Source of the DNA: Sinotaia quadrata | Taxonomy: Eukaryota; Mollusca; Gastropoda; Architaenioglossa; Viviparidae | Direction: 5' to 3' | Assembly (NCBI GenBank): GCA_028829895.1 | Contig: CM054179.1 | Coordinates: forward strand, 71,734,391 to 71,798,390 | DNA length: 64,000 nucleotides | Shown here: positions 12,393-32,098 of the stretch, piece after piece | Layout: each line of letters opens with the position of its first letter | Numbering within the stretch: the first letter of the stretch is position 1 | Position numbers and translations under genes: made by a program | The notes under the pieces: generated by a model | The model's database searches: none | Seen by the model: the letters and a program-made list of their open reading frames with translations, nothing else | What the model was told of the DNA's origin: nothing

Positions 12393-13238
12393 AATATATA
12401 TTTCTGTATTAAGCAAATTTTTACATTAATTTTTGTTTGTTTGGCTAACCAGCAAGTATAAAAAGTATTAAGAGGAAAACAAGCATTGCAAAACAACTTA
12501 AAAGTGGAAATTATTATATAGGAACGGGTACCCTACTAATTCTTTCTTCACAATATGCCACTTTCCCCCCTTACCACCTCCCTCTTTACGTGACTTACTT
12601 AATGGACAAGTCTAAAAGAATGAAGTCTATGATAGAAATGTAATAGCCAAAACAAATATAATATTATAGTGACTGTCACATACATGTATTTGTCTTCTTC
12701 TGGAAAAATGTCTTCCGAATAGTACTCTCTCGCAAACAGCCTGGGGGCGCGTCTCTTGCAACACGTTTGGCAAACTTCAACATGAGGAATTTGTTTAGAA
12801 ATGCTTGATGAACGGTGGCATCTTGCCTAGAGAAGCAACCATGTTTAGAAGTCAAACGGTGTTGATGTGGAACAGAACAGAGGTGTTTTTAAATTACTGG
12901 GATGGATGAGTGCGATTAGTATTGGTTTATTTTTAGCTAAACGAATTCGACATATTAATTAGTAACTGATTATCTGAATGTCCAAATGCATTAAAAATAA
13001 AAATAAACTTCAATACTAAGTAATTAATGGACACAGTTATACTTGAGCAATAGTATTGTTAAACCCTTTGTTTGATTATTATCTATTTGAAATAAAAGCA
13101 AGATTAGTATTTGTAGTATAAGTTATTATCTACACGAGGCTATAAAAACGCAAGGACAATTGTTTGATGATTGATCTGTCAACCTGAGTTAAAAGCAAGA
13201 AGAAGTCAATAATGGATTATTCCTATGTGTAATAGTTT

Positions 13239-13775
13239 AGTCGAAAATCTGAATGCTACACTTACCAAGTCACTGAGAAAACTGTGCATGGAAAGACCAC
13301 CTGCTAGGGATTTGTATTTGCAAGCATTTTGTTTGCATTGTGCGAAAAGCACCACAAGATTTGACTGAAATTTTGCCCTTCAAATGTAAAACTATTAAGT
13401 GACCATGACCATATTATGAGAATAATAGCCAGAGAGCGTGCTAGCAGAATCTGTAAAATGTACATTTCAACACATGATCGAACTTGTGAACCATATTGAT
13501 ACTTCATGTCACATACAAGCTGAAAATGTACACGATAGTAAGACTAGACAAATGCGTCTTTATAACCGTAAGACACAAGCGTGTAACATTGAAATCAGTA
13601 TGCGGGTATTGTTGCTAGCTCTTCACCCAGACAAATTAGATATATCATAGCAAGGACCCTATGAAGGTGTTAAGAATTTGAGTGGGTTCAGTTTCCGAAT
13701 TCAGATCAGATCTAAAGTGAAAATTGTTCATGCTAATCTGATGAAAGCATATGAAAAAAATCTCTGATAACATGA
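13239..13775 (+). pseudogene. integrase C-terminal remnant
   Basis: Similar to the end of a Ty3/gypsy integrase: VENLNATLTK corresponds to the conserved VERxNxTLK motif, and HANLMKAY to the C-terminal HxNxLKxY motif. It has several in-frame stops and at least one frame change around 13370-13440. Confidence 0.7.
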
Positions 13776-14064
13776 CGTCACTATTGTAATAGAAGACGAT
13801 GCTACCTCTGTACCCGATGCCGAATCCATACCACACCCAGGTTTACCAGATGTTGAAACTGTTAATGATGTTGCTTTAAATCCAGAGCTCTCACACTCTT
13901 ATACTACGTGATCAGAAGGCAATCTGCATGAAACCATTTTACCTTTTGCTAAACAGGATGCTGTAGAATAGGAAAGATATGATTGAGAAAGTGTATGATT
14001 GAGAAGGTGTATGATTGAGAAGGCGTATGATTGCGTAAAGCAGCCCTATAGTTCTAAAAAAAGA

Positions 14065-14450
14065 AGGGCGACACGCATTCATTTTGCATGGACTACAGAT
14101 AACTGAACAAGTTGATTGTTTTTTCAGCTGAAACAATGCCTGAATCAGAGCCCCTTTTTACTCACCTCAGTGGAGTAAAATATTTTTCTAAACTAAATAT
14201 GACAGACGCTTTTTGGCAAATTTCAGTATGTGAGGCAGACAGGCTGAACTTAGTATTCAGTACACCTGATGGCCAGTATCAATGCCATTCGGCATTCTCA
14301 CAGCAAAAGCTGTTTTCACTAAGATGATGAGTTGCTTATTGAACCCAAGAGAGAGGAATCTGTCTCTAACTTTATGGATGACATATTGATTGCTACCCAG
14401 ATCCTGGAAGAACACATCCAAATGTTATGTAAGTCATTCCATCGTTTGTA
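14065..14450 (+). pseudogene. reverse transcriptase remnant
   Basis: Open from 14112 to 14327 in one frame, with upstream motifs interrupted by stops and the FMDD box in another frame after ~14330. The motifs (FSKLNM...FWQIS, LVFSTPDGQYQ) correspond to RT fingers/palm of Ty3/gypsy elements. Confidence 0.78.
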
Positions 14451-14477
14451 GCAACGTAACCTTACTGCTTGACCAAC

Positions 14478-14735
14478 CAAATGCTTTTAGATTTTAAAGA
14501 TCCAAACTTGAGTGTAGCTCTCAATTTCATATCGTCTTATTTTGATTAACCATGAAAAAACGCCGTAAGTCTGCATATTAAACTTGAATATAGCACTCTT
14601 ATCGTCTTCCTTTCACTTATTTTGATTAACCAAGAAAAAATGGCCTATGTGCCGTAAGCCTGCATATTAAACTTGAATATAGCACTTTTATCGTCTTCCT
14701 TTCACTTGTTTTGACCAAAAACTTTAATATAGCAA
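14478..14735. repeat. ~85-bp repeat x3
   Basis: TATCGTCTTCCTTTCACTT and CATATTAAACTTGAATATAG recur directly after the retroelement remnant. 14736-15234 holds nothing recognisable. Confidence 0.85.
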
Positions 14736-15234
14736 TGTATTTATTATTTTGTTCATTTGACTAATTCTTATTAGATGGAATTGCCACTGTGCCAGTATTT
14801 TGCAAAACTGGAATGGAAGCACGCCTAGCTTTGTCCGACCCATCGGCGTCCATTTCGATGATTGGCACACCCGGTTGCCAGGTGGTTGCACGTCCTCTCG
14901 TTAGTTAGTACCGCTCTGGCGTTTTCATTCTTCTGCAGATCTCTGCACTCTGGCCTTGCGTTGCTTCCTTCTGAATAGAGCAGTAAACGATTGAAATAAA
15001 TTAACAGAGTAAACGAATAGTCCTTACAAGTATATCGCATTGCTGAACATTGCCTGAGTGAATTAACACCGGCTGGTCAAGTGTTCCATTCAAACAAAAG
15101 ACATTATTGCAATGAAAATATCGGAACTTTTGAAATGATTAACATATGAAGAGGGATGAATTAACTGTCTCCAGACAAATGTGTACAACTTTTGTTTTCT
15201 CCAAAATCTGTTCAGCTGTTGTAAATAAGATACC

Positions 15235-15358
15235 ACCGTTCAATTTGTGAACGCTTATGTCAAAACAATTTGTGAACGCTTACGTCAAAACAAGTTGTGA
15301 ACGCTTACGTCAAACAATTTGTGAACGCTTATGTCAAAACAATTTGTGAACGCTTATT
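15235..15358. repeat. 25-bp minisatellite x5
   Basis: The unit is CAATTTGTGAACGCTTATGT plus CAAAA. 15359-15933 is AT-rich, with a degenerate TTTACAAGCATAAATA repeat. Confidence 0.95.
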
Positions 15359-15933
15359 TGTAAAGCATTGACGGAAATAAAAAAAAGAAAACATTAGATA
15401 TAGAGGAAAACAACAGGTAAATATATATTTTATCCATTGCTCGTTATTCCGGTTTATAATATTTTTCTTACCTTCACTATATTCATTAATACCTGATTTG
15501 TTTTAGTGCTCAGTGCGATAACATTTTATAGATGCAGTTAAGAAAGAATAATTTAATTTAATTAATTTGAATTTGTACTATTTAACAAAAGTTAAATAGA
15601 TAATAAAATAATAGAATGAATAATATATTCTGCAAGCATAAATAGCTTGCTTAAAAAGATAACGAAATATTATCAATAATAATATGTTTTACAAGCATAA
15701 ATAAGTTACTGAATAGATAATAAATAAAAATTAATATATTTTACAAACATAACCAGGCTTACTTTAGATAATGAAATGATATAATGAATAATATATTTTA
15801 AAATATATTTCAAAGAAAGAGCAAACAAGAACAATTTTCGGCAAAAATCTTCTAAAGCCTTAATCATCGTAGTGACTAACTAAATTCCTGTATGTATATG
15901 TGCGTATGTAAATATTATGTTTGTGTACATAGT

Positions 15934-16275
15934 GTGACGCCAACGCCACCTAGTGAATGGTTATGATTATTATTAATTAATTAATCGTCCATAACTAATT
16001 ACAAGTAATGAGAATCTTAATTTATGTTATTAATAATTCTCCAGCAGACACCACTCGTCTATCTCACCTGGCGGATATGCCGGCGCTGTAAACGTTTCCT
16101 CTCTTCCACAACATTAACAACAAATATTTACCGTTACACAATATTTCCCTCGGTGGAAAACGTCTTACTAAAGGAGAAGACAAATCCGTCTTTAATCTAT
16201 ATTTAGCTAGACCCCATCCTCCCACTTTCTTCTCTAAAAGTTTATCAATATGGATAAGGTAAATAAATTCAGCAA
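15934..16275 (+). mobile_element. dispersed element family A, copy 1
   Basis: Starts GTGACGCCAACGCCA, then shares CATAACTAATTACAAG, CTCCAGCAGACACCAC, GGCGCTGTAAACGTTT and AAAGGAGAAGACAAATC with the copies at 18.87, 27.85 and 43.84 kb. No coding capacity is seen, so it is probably a non-autonomous transposon. It ends about 80 bases before the TMEM26 start and supplies the upstream in-frame ATG region. Confidence 0.8.
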
Positions 16276-16357
16276 TAATTATGGATTTCGATGTTGCATG
16301 AATAATGTTACCGCTCTGAACAATAACAATATTTTACGTGATGTTTCAGTTCCCAGT

Positions 16358-24891
<8,534 letters not shown>

Positions 24892-25164
24892 CTGGAAGGA
24901 TGTTAAAGTTCTTGCAAGAACAATTGCATTTATAAATGAGTCCAGCAGAATAGAAACGCTAGTTCTGAAGCCTTATGAAACGATAGACAACAAGACACTG
25001 TTTATAGCGGAAATTCTCAGAATGGAAGAAAAGAAGAGCAAATTGTCTTAAATGTAAGAAAACTACAGCAACACACACTACAACTGCACTTAACATCACA
25101 AGTGGCAACATGAGCGTCATAAACATATAAACTGTTACCATAGGGACTATGATAGGTATTAACA

Positions 25165-25170
25165 AATAAA
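25165..25170 (+). other. candidate poly(A) signal for TMEM26
   Basis: The first AATAAA seen after the stop is 274 bases downstream. Further copies follow in the repeat-rich 25-26 kb region. Confidence 0.3.
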
Positions 25171-25184
25171 CTGTGTTAGCAGAT

Positions 25185-25900
25185 GGGCTATGACGTTTGT
25201 AGACAAAATTTAATGAGTTATATTAGCAAATAATCTGTTAGCAGATGGGCTATGACGTTTGTAGACAAATGAGTTATATTAGCAAATAATCTGTTAGCAG
25301 ATGGGCTATGACGTTAAACAAATTAGTTATATTAGCAAATAATCTATGTTAGTATAGGGAATATGATGAGTTTTAACAAATACACTATGTTAGTATAATC
25401 TTTGATGTGTATTAATAAATTTACTATATTAGATTAGGGTTTCTGACTATGTTAGTATAGGGTCTGTGATGTATGTAAAATATACTATGTTAGCACCGGG
25501 TCTATTAAGTATTAACAAATGTGCTATGTTTGCATAGGATCTATGAGTGTTTACAGATATACTATTGTGGACTTTGATGTTGCTTAACAAATAAATTATG
25601 CTAGTGTGTGGACTTTGACGTGGACTTTGTAGGAATAAAAGTGTGTTGAAACACATTAACTTTTACTTACGGATTATGACATATATTAACTATTAAACTG
25701 TGTTAGCATTTGGTATTGCGTGTTTAAAGAAATAAATTGTTACTAGTCAATATGTCGTGTGTTAACAATTGAATATAGCATAGGAAGTATGACGTTTGTC
25801 AACAAGCAAACTATGTTAACAAATACTTATTTTAGCTTAGACACTAATGACGAGTGTTAACAAATAAACAATATTAGCATTCTGACAAAGATATATTTTA
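25185..25900. repeat. ~55-bp repeat, three good copies then degenerate
   Basis: TTAGCAAATAATCTGTTAGC and GATGGGCTATGACGTT are well kept to ~25330. Looser AACAAATAAACTATGTTAGC-like units follow to ~25900. Confidence 0.85.
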
Positions 25901-26256
25901 ACAAGTTATGGTAACAAGTAAATTATGATAACATAGGGACTACGATTTGTTAAAGTTATGGTAACAAGTAAATTAGGATAGCATAGGGACTACGATTTGT
26001 TAAAGTTATGGTAACAAGTAAATTAGGATAGCATAGGGACTACGATTTGTTAAAGTTATGGTAACAAGTAAATTAGGATAGCACAGGGACTACGATTTGT
26101 TAAAGTTATGGTAACAAGTAAATTAGGATAGCACAGGGACTACGATTTGTTAAAGTTATGGTAACAAGTAAATTAGGATAGCACAGGGACTACGATTTGT
26201 TAAAGTTATGGTAACAAGTAAATTAGGATAGCACAGGGACTACGATTTGTTAAAGA
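25900..26256. repeat. 50-bp minisatellite x7
   Basis: The unit is GTTAAAGTTATGGTAACAAG plus TAAATTAGGATAGCACAGGGACTACGATTT. The only common variant is CATAGGG/CACAGGG. Confidence 0.96.
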
Positions 26257-26469
26257 ACAATGGACAGCTCGTCGGGATATGTTCTTTAGTTTTAATATCT
26301 GGATTTTTAACGTTTGAAAGTAATATTTTTTTTTTTACTAATTCTGGATAACTTCCCTAGACTTATGCGCCATAAATTTTACAGAAATTATATAGAATAG
26401 AAAGAAGATTCCATAGGGAAGAGTTTGATTGCATATTTTATTCTTTTCATTTGATTGTTTCATTCTTGC

Positions 26470-26990
26470 TTTATTTTATGCATTGATGTATGTTCTATTT
26501 ACTGTGTACTTAGTTATTTTGTGCATTGATGTATGTTCTATTTACTGTGTATTTAGTTATTTTGTGCATTGATGTATGTTCTATTTACTGTGTATTTAGT
26601 TATTTTGTGCATTGATGTTTGTTCTATTTACTGTGTATTTAGTTATTTTGTGCATTGATGTATGTTCTATTTACTGTGTATTTAGTTATTTTATGGATTG
26701 ATGTATGTTCTATTTACTGTGTATTTAGTTATTTTGTGCATTGATGTATGTTCTATTTACTGTGTATTTAGTTATTTATGCATTGATGTATGTTCTATTT
26801 ACTGTGTATTTAGTTATTTATGCATTGATGTATGTTTTATTTACTGTGTATTTAGTTATTTTGTGCATTGATGTATGTTCTATTTACTGTGTATTTAGTT
26901 ATTTATGCATTGATGTATGTTCTATTTACTGTGTATTTAGTTATTTTGTGCATTGATGTATGTTCTATTTACTGTGTATTTAGTTATTTT
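26470..26990. repeat. 42/43-bp minisatellite, ~12 copies
   Basis: The unit is TTTGTGCATTGATGTATGTT plus CTATTTACTGTGTATTTAGTTAT. 42- and 43-base variants are mixed. 26991-27845 holds no recognisable gene. Confidence 0.96.
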
Positions 26991-27845
26991 ATATGTGAAT
27001 GACGCTATTTTAGTAAGAATATTTAAAGTGTTCATTCATTTTTCTATTTACCTTTTAACTTAATTGTAAAGGGAAACCTGTACTGATCCCTCGGCAGTAA
27101 TATAAAATAACTAACCTGAGTAGGTAGTATTAGCACATTTTCTTTGTTTAAAAAAAACAAAACTATGTCCCGCTTTGCCCCGCTCATTGTGAAAGTTTTT
27201 TTTCATCTCTTCAATTTACAAGTCCTGATCATTTCAAGCAGAGTTATATATAATATGAGCTGTTTCTGTGCGACAAAATGCACGTATCATCAAAAGTCTT
27301 GTATATGCTTGTAAAATATGCACTAGGACCTTTTTACCTCTGTAAATATATTTATTTTGTTATCATTATGCTCTGGGTAAATACATAGGCTTAGTGTATG
27401 ATGGTAATTGTTCCGTAGTAAATTTTCTATCGTTTAATAAATGATTAGCCTTTTTACCTGTAAGTTCTTTTGTTTATTTGAACTCTAACGAGAGTGAATT
27501 GACTGTAACAATCAGTTTTATCTTTCATTTTTGTATTTTTCGTGACTCGTACATCAGTATCTATTTTGATTGAACTCTGAACTTTGTCATCATTAACCTC
27601 ATATTTAATGAATACTACTGTCAGTCAATCTCATAATGGACATACATAGTGGGTACTGCATTTAACATGCCAGACTATGTGAGCTAGTGCAGAACAGTGT
27701 GGGATACTTTACAATGGCATGATCTGGGGTTGAAATGTGTGACCAAGTGTAAGGCTGTATGTTCTAGTGCAGACATTGGGTTGTGTGAACATTTATAGGA
27801 ACGTGTGAGAGAGTGTCAGACTGTGACTGGCAAGCCACTTAGTTA

Positions 27846-28376
27846 ATGAAAATGATTATATTTATTAATTAATCTTTCATAGCTAATTACAAGTGAATGA
27901 GAATCTTAATTTATTTTATTAATGATCCTCTAGCAGACACCATTCATCTCTCTCACTTGACGGATATTTGGCGCTGTAAATGTTTTCTCTCTTCCACAAC
28001 ATAATGTTTCCGTGAGTGGAAAACTTCTTACTAAAGGAGAAGACAAATCCGACTTTAATCTATATTTAGCGAGCCCCCATCCACCCACTTTCTCCTCCAA
28101 CATATGTATAAGAAGGTCAATAAATTTAACAATAAATTTATTAAATGAACAATCAAATATATATATGACACTTACAATGAAATAGATTACTTGACATCAG
28201 CATTCCACAAACTCACATTCCGATATTTTTTCATTTACACAGTCTATAGATATAATTTATAATCAAAATATAACTACAGTTCAACAATAGAGTCAATACA
28301 AATCACAGGTTAGTCCTATCAGAGAATAGAAATGGAGTTATCAGAGATAAACAATAATAGTTTTCGTAACCTGATT
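27846..28376 (+). mobile_element. dispersed element family A, copy 3 (long)
   Basis: Intergenic. It shows the same internal blocks as the other copies and shares its 3' extension with copy 2 through AACCTGATT. The sequence after 28376 up to ~28760, including a GC-rich patch at 28620-28690, may also belong to it. Confidence 0.78.
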
Positions 28377-28764
28377 GCTATTCAAGAGGTCCTAAATTAT
28401 ATGTAATATTTGGTTGAATACTAAACTTTGTGATTGTGGAAACAGTAAGAAATCATAGAGAAAGTACAAACAGGGTAATAGATTTTGTAAACTGATTTAC
28501 CTGATAAACAGTTGCTAGAATATAGAGTTATCACCCCTTGATGTGTTAAGACACCCCCTCCCACCCACGCTCCAACTACAATAAGAACCACAACTACAAC
28601 ACCTAACTGTACTTTAGCCCATGGATTTCCGGACTAAAGCCCGCCATTGCCGGCCAGACTTGCCTTCGCAATGGACGAGCGCACCTCAACCACTTTTCAA
28701 ACGCAACACTTCATAGCCAGTCTGCAACACATACGGACACCCACAGTCTACTAACTACAGAAAC

Positions 28765-28996
28765 AGGAAATTTACAACAACACTCTTCAAAACACGAACA
28801 ACGAATCCTTGAACTACAGAAACAGAGGAAATTTACAGCAACACTTCAAAACACGAACAACGAATCCTTGAACTACAGAAACAGAGGAAATTTACAGCAA
28901 CACTTCAAAACACGAACAACGAATCCTTGAACTACAGAAACAGAGGAAATTTACAGCAACACTTCAAAACACGAACAACGAATCCTTGAACGCGAC
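28765..28996. repeat. 59-bp minisatellite, ~3.7 copies
   Basis: The unit is GAACTACAGAAACAGAGGAA plus ATTTACAGCAACACTTCAAAACACGAACAACGAATCCTT. 28997-29794 is intergenic with nothing identified. Confidence 0.95.
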
Positions 28997-29794
28997 AATC
29001 ACCAGATTCAAGGAACCAAACTACATGCTTCTACATTCCACAGGAACTCTAAGGTAATAAAAAAATCCAGACTTCACATCTACAACGACACGCGATAAAT
29101 ACCTCTACCAGTCTCCCCTCTCCAGAAAACAGTGAGAAGAGGAAGTCTCCCAGAAAAAACCCAAGACCGAGAATATCTCATGATAAAAAGTCTACTGCGG
29201 CTTCTGAGGAGAGATGTCATCGAGAATTGTTTTTTTAATCTGAAAAATCTACTATCAGCTCATGCCGGATGCTGCCATCTTCCCAATCAAAGATGATGAT
29301 GAAAAATCCACTCTTTATACGTTAAATTTTATTTTTGTAATATTTGCCCTGTAACAATTAGTAATATTTTATTTAAATTACCATAGAATCTTTCCGTTGC
29401 TGTCTTTCTTACTATGAGCAAAAGAGTGACGACAGGTAAACTCTTCTAAAAACTCGTTTGGTATAGTCCATTTACTGTTCAAAGGAGTAACTTCCCTTGT
29501 CTTTCACACCACCTGCAAAGCAGTGACGTCCAACGCCCCTTCCCCAAACTAATTCACTAGATCCCCATCATTTCACAACTGAAGAGAAAAAGGAATTCAA
29601 ACAATTCTTCTCAAGTGACATTGACAACTTTCAGACAGTTTAATGTCATTTACTAACGTTGAGGCGTGAGTGTATTAATCTTGTTTCCCTACAGAAAGTA
29701 TGGGAAGCAAGACACCAGAAACCAGTTTAAGGAAGACAAATAAAAATTTTTTGAGACGGGTGAAAAATAGACTTAGGTGGTGTAAGTTTGTGTA

Positions 29795-29817
29795 TGTGTG
29801 TGTGTGTGTGTGTGTGT

Positions 29818-29908
<91 letters not shown>
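29795..29908. repeat. compound (GT)n(GA)n microsatellite
   Basis: A GT tract (one TATG interruption at ~29818) switches directly to about 29 GA units. It gives false ORFs of SLSL/HTHT on the - strand. Confidence 0.99.
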
Positions 29909-29911
<3 letters not shown>

Positions 29912-30125
29912 GAGAGAATTGTGGAGCATTGCGCCCATCTGCGTTTTGGCAATTCGAAAGATTCTTTGAGGTTGCATCATAAGGCGAGCATCTCAAAACA
30001 ACATATTTTATTCGTATCTTGCCAAAGAAAGAATACTGATTAAATCATAATAAAGAAACATACAAGTAAGGACGCGCACACACGCAAATGTTCATAAAAA
30101 ATATTTCATCATTTTCCTGTTCAGA

Positions 30126-30215
30126 CGATAAGATGGCCGTGAGGTGTAGGCGTCAGACTCGCAAGAGGAAGATCTGGGATTTTAATCTCCCAGCTCTCCC
30201 ACTATTCAAAAGCAT
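30126..30215 (+). mobile_element. probable tRNA-derived SINE remnant
   Basis: Looks like a degraded tRNA head: GTGTAGGCGTCAGACTCGC resembles an A-box and anticodon stem region, and AAGATCTGGGATTTTAATC resembles a decayed B-box arm. A CCCAGCTCTCCCAC tail follows. It cannot be a working tRNA gene. Confidence 0.35.
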
Positions 30216-30249
30216 ATGCAGCTTTTTCAACCATTACATCGGCACCCCC

Positions 30250-31860
30250 AAGTCAGCGCTGTCAAGCAGCGACTCTGATTGCGAAACACTGATTTTAATT
30301 GTTACGAAGTGCTAGTAAATATGAATTTATTCACTTATTATTTTAAAATTTTATTTCACTCCAGCTAGATGAGAATGAACAACGTCGTGATTGGTACAGA
30401 ATAGACTACAGCGTACTCTGCTCTGGAATTATGGGATATAATGTCATTGCTCGGATGGTGGTTTAACTTTGAACAACGTTGTTGTTGCTCTTTGATCGTG
30501 TTTGATAAACTTGTCTTCAGAACGATGAAGACCTGCCGATTTTTATCTTCGCTGTCACTAATTCCACCATTTGAGAACAGTGGCGTTAGGCAAGAGTTGC
30601 TCCGACATAGCACGCAATATAAGTTCGCTCTTTAGGGTTTTGTCGTTTTAGTGATGGCAAGCTGATTCATAGCTTGGCACTAGACGAATGATTTTCTTCC
30701 AGTCTTGAGACACTGAGCCTGCGAAGGTGAACAACAGATCTCTTTCTCTTTGTGGACACCGCAGCCACGTTTCGCTATTTGGCGGAGTGCATGCGCAACT
30801 CTGACATCAATCACCAGATCTAAAAATAGTATGTCAACAGGTCTTCATTCAGTCGTGTCAAGGGAAAGTAACTCTAATTATTTCTTCCTCACATACTGGA
30901 TATCCCCTTGCAGCAAAAGAATTTATGTGTGTAAAAATATTTAGATTTAGCAAACTATAAGAGCAGTTTTCAGTTTTATATATGGGGATTTACATGCATG
31001 CAGTGTCTAAGACTTCGCGATTTAAAAGAGTTTGTGAGAAAACTAAGACTCCAGTTACTGGGTGTTTTGTTCCCGCATCAGCCAGACGTGACTCGGATGG
31101 GATTTAAGATTGGATATGTGTAGTAATATAGTGCTTACAATAGTCGGAGTACATAAGTTAAGGTGTTAAGTATGCTTTATATCAGGCAAATGATAGCCAT
31201 TATATATATATATATATATATCGTTTGTATTAGTGATAACAGCTTACGGAAAGACTTCTCTCACATACACTCAGAGAGAGAGAGACAGAGAGAAAGAAAG
31301 AAGGAAAGAAAGAAAGAAGAAAGAAAGATTGAAACTGTTCATCAAGCAATTGTTACAGCGAATTGTTATCTGCCGATTCAAGTATCGTTTGTAAGCTGGT
31401 TCACGGTCCATGTAAGTCATGTGTCCACAACAGTGTGTCTGTGTGTATGTACAAGGTGGCGCTACTAGTTGTACCTTTTCGCTTGGTGCGCGCAAAAAGA
31501 TATATGTATATATATTTAAAATGCATATCCCCCCCCCCCAACTACACGAGTGTCGGCCCCTTCCTTCCTCAGTCCAGCTTCCTCTCCACCCCCTTTCATA
31601 CACCCTCTGCTCCTTGCTTTTCCATAACGTTGTCCCCTTGCTCTTCGCATAGACACAGATATCACTGTTTCTTCCTGCCTTACCTCCCCTTACTTGATCT
31701 TCCTGTCTCTCTCCCTCCCCCATTTCGTCCTTCACTCAAATAAGAGCACGCTAGAGAAGCAGAAGAGGGCTTTAAGGGAAGACACACAGGGACCCTTCGC
31801 CTCGTACATACAAGCTTGAAAGCTCACATTATAGGATCTTCCCTTCGTTCTAGAGCCGAG
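30250..31860. other. upstream region of gene 3
   Basis: Contains a (TA)n run (31197-31221), a purine GAGA/GAAA tract (31274-31330) and a poly-C run (31531-31540). There is no clear TATA box near 31861. At 30365-30466 an acceptor-like CACTCCAG precedes a short open stretch of unknown meaning. Confidence 0.5.
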
Positions 31861-32098
31861 ATGCCTCGAAGCAGTCTGCCTCCTGTGGTCGTTGTTGTGA
31901 CATTGGTGGCTACCTTGGTGGCATTAGCGAATGGTCAGCCAGGAAACGCTGCGAATATGGCGTACCCGACTACAGTACAGAGCAGCCATTGCCGTTATTT
32001 GATATTCGCTCCAACCCACTGGGGTACAAACGCTAGTCCTTTCAAGCTGTACACTCGGTCCTACTCTGGGGAGATCACTCGTGGACAGCCCATAGAAG
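31861..32098 (+). CDS. gene 3 exon 1: signal peptide and N-terminal domain start
   Basis: The ATG at 31861 places a signal peptide right at the N-terminus; an in-frame ATG at 31816 would put 15 residues ahead of it. After likely cleavage near ANG|QPG come HCRYLIFAPTHWG and the first sequon, NAS. Donor GAAG|GTAAAT leaves one base. The balanced codon use and hydrophobic core stand out from the AT-rich flanks. Confidence 0.68.

Larger units (their letters stand above)
13140..14460 (+). mobile_element. decayed Ty3/gypsy retroelement fragment, integrase before reverse transcriptase
   Basis: Protein-level remnants, in several frames with stops, run in this order. The integrase core end and C-terminal domain cover ~13180-13775 (MCNSLVENLNATLTK, LRKLCMERP, then QGPYEGV and KIVHANLMKAY). 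An acidic linker covers ~13800-13965 (VIEDDATSVPD, VALNPELSH). Reverse transcriptase covers ~14065-14450 (CMDYR, YFSKLNMTDAFWQIS, and the FMDDIL catalytic box at ~14371-14388 in a shifted frame). No LTRs, gag, protease or RNase H were found. The ORF pieces are pseudogenic. IN upstream of RT is the arrangement described for Gmr1-type Ty3/gypsy elements; a deletion between two tandem copies is the alternative. Confidence 0.75.

Noticed and set aside
30126..30215. Possible tRNA gene
   Set aside because: The A- and B-box-like parts are degraded and the acceptor stem does not pair; a SINE remnant fits better.
30365..30466. Acceptor-like CACTCCAG followed by a 33-codon open stretch
   Set aside because: Looks exon-like, but no partner exon or match to TMEM26 or gene 3 could be found.
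31271..31735. 154-codon ORF on the - strand
   Set aside because: It crosses purine/pyrimidine-biased DNA that depletes stop codons. Composition is erratic and no family is recognisable.
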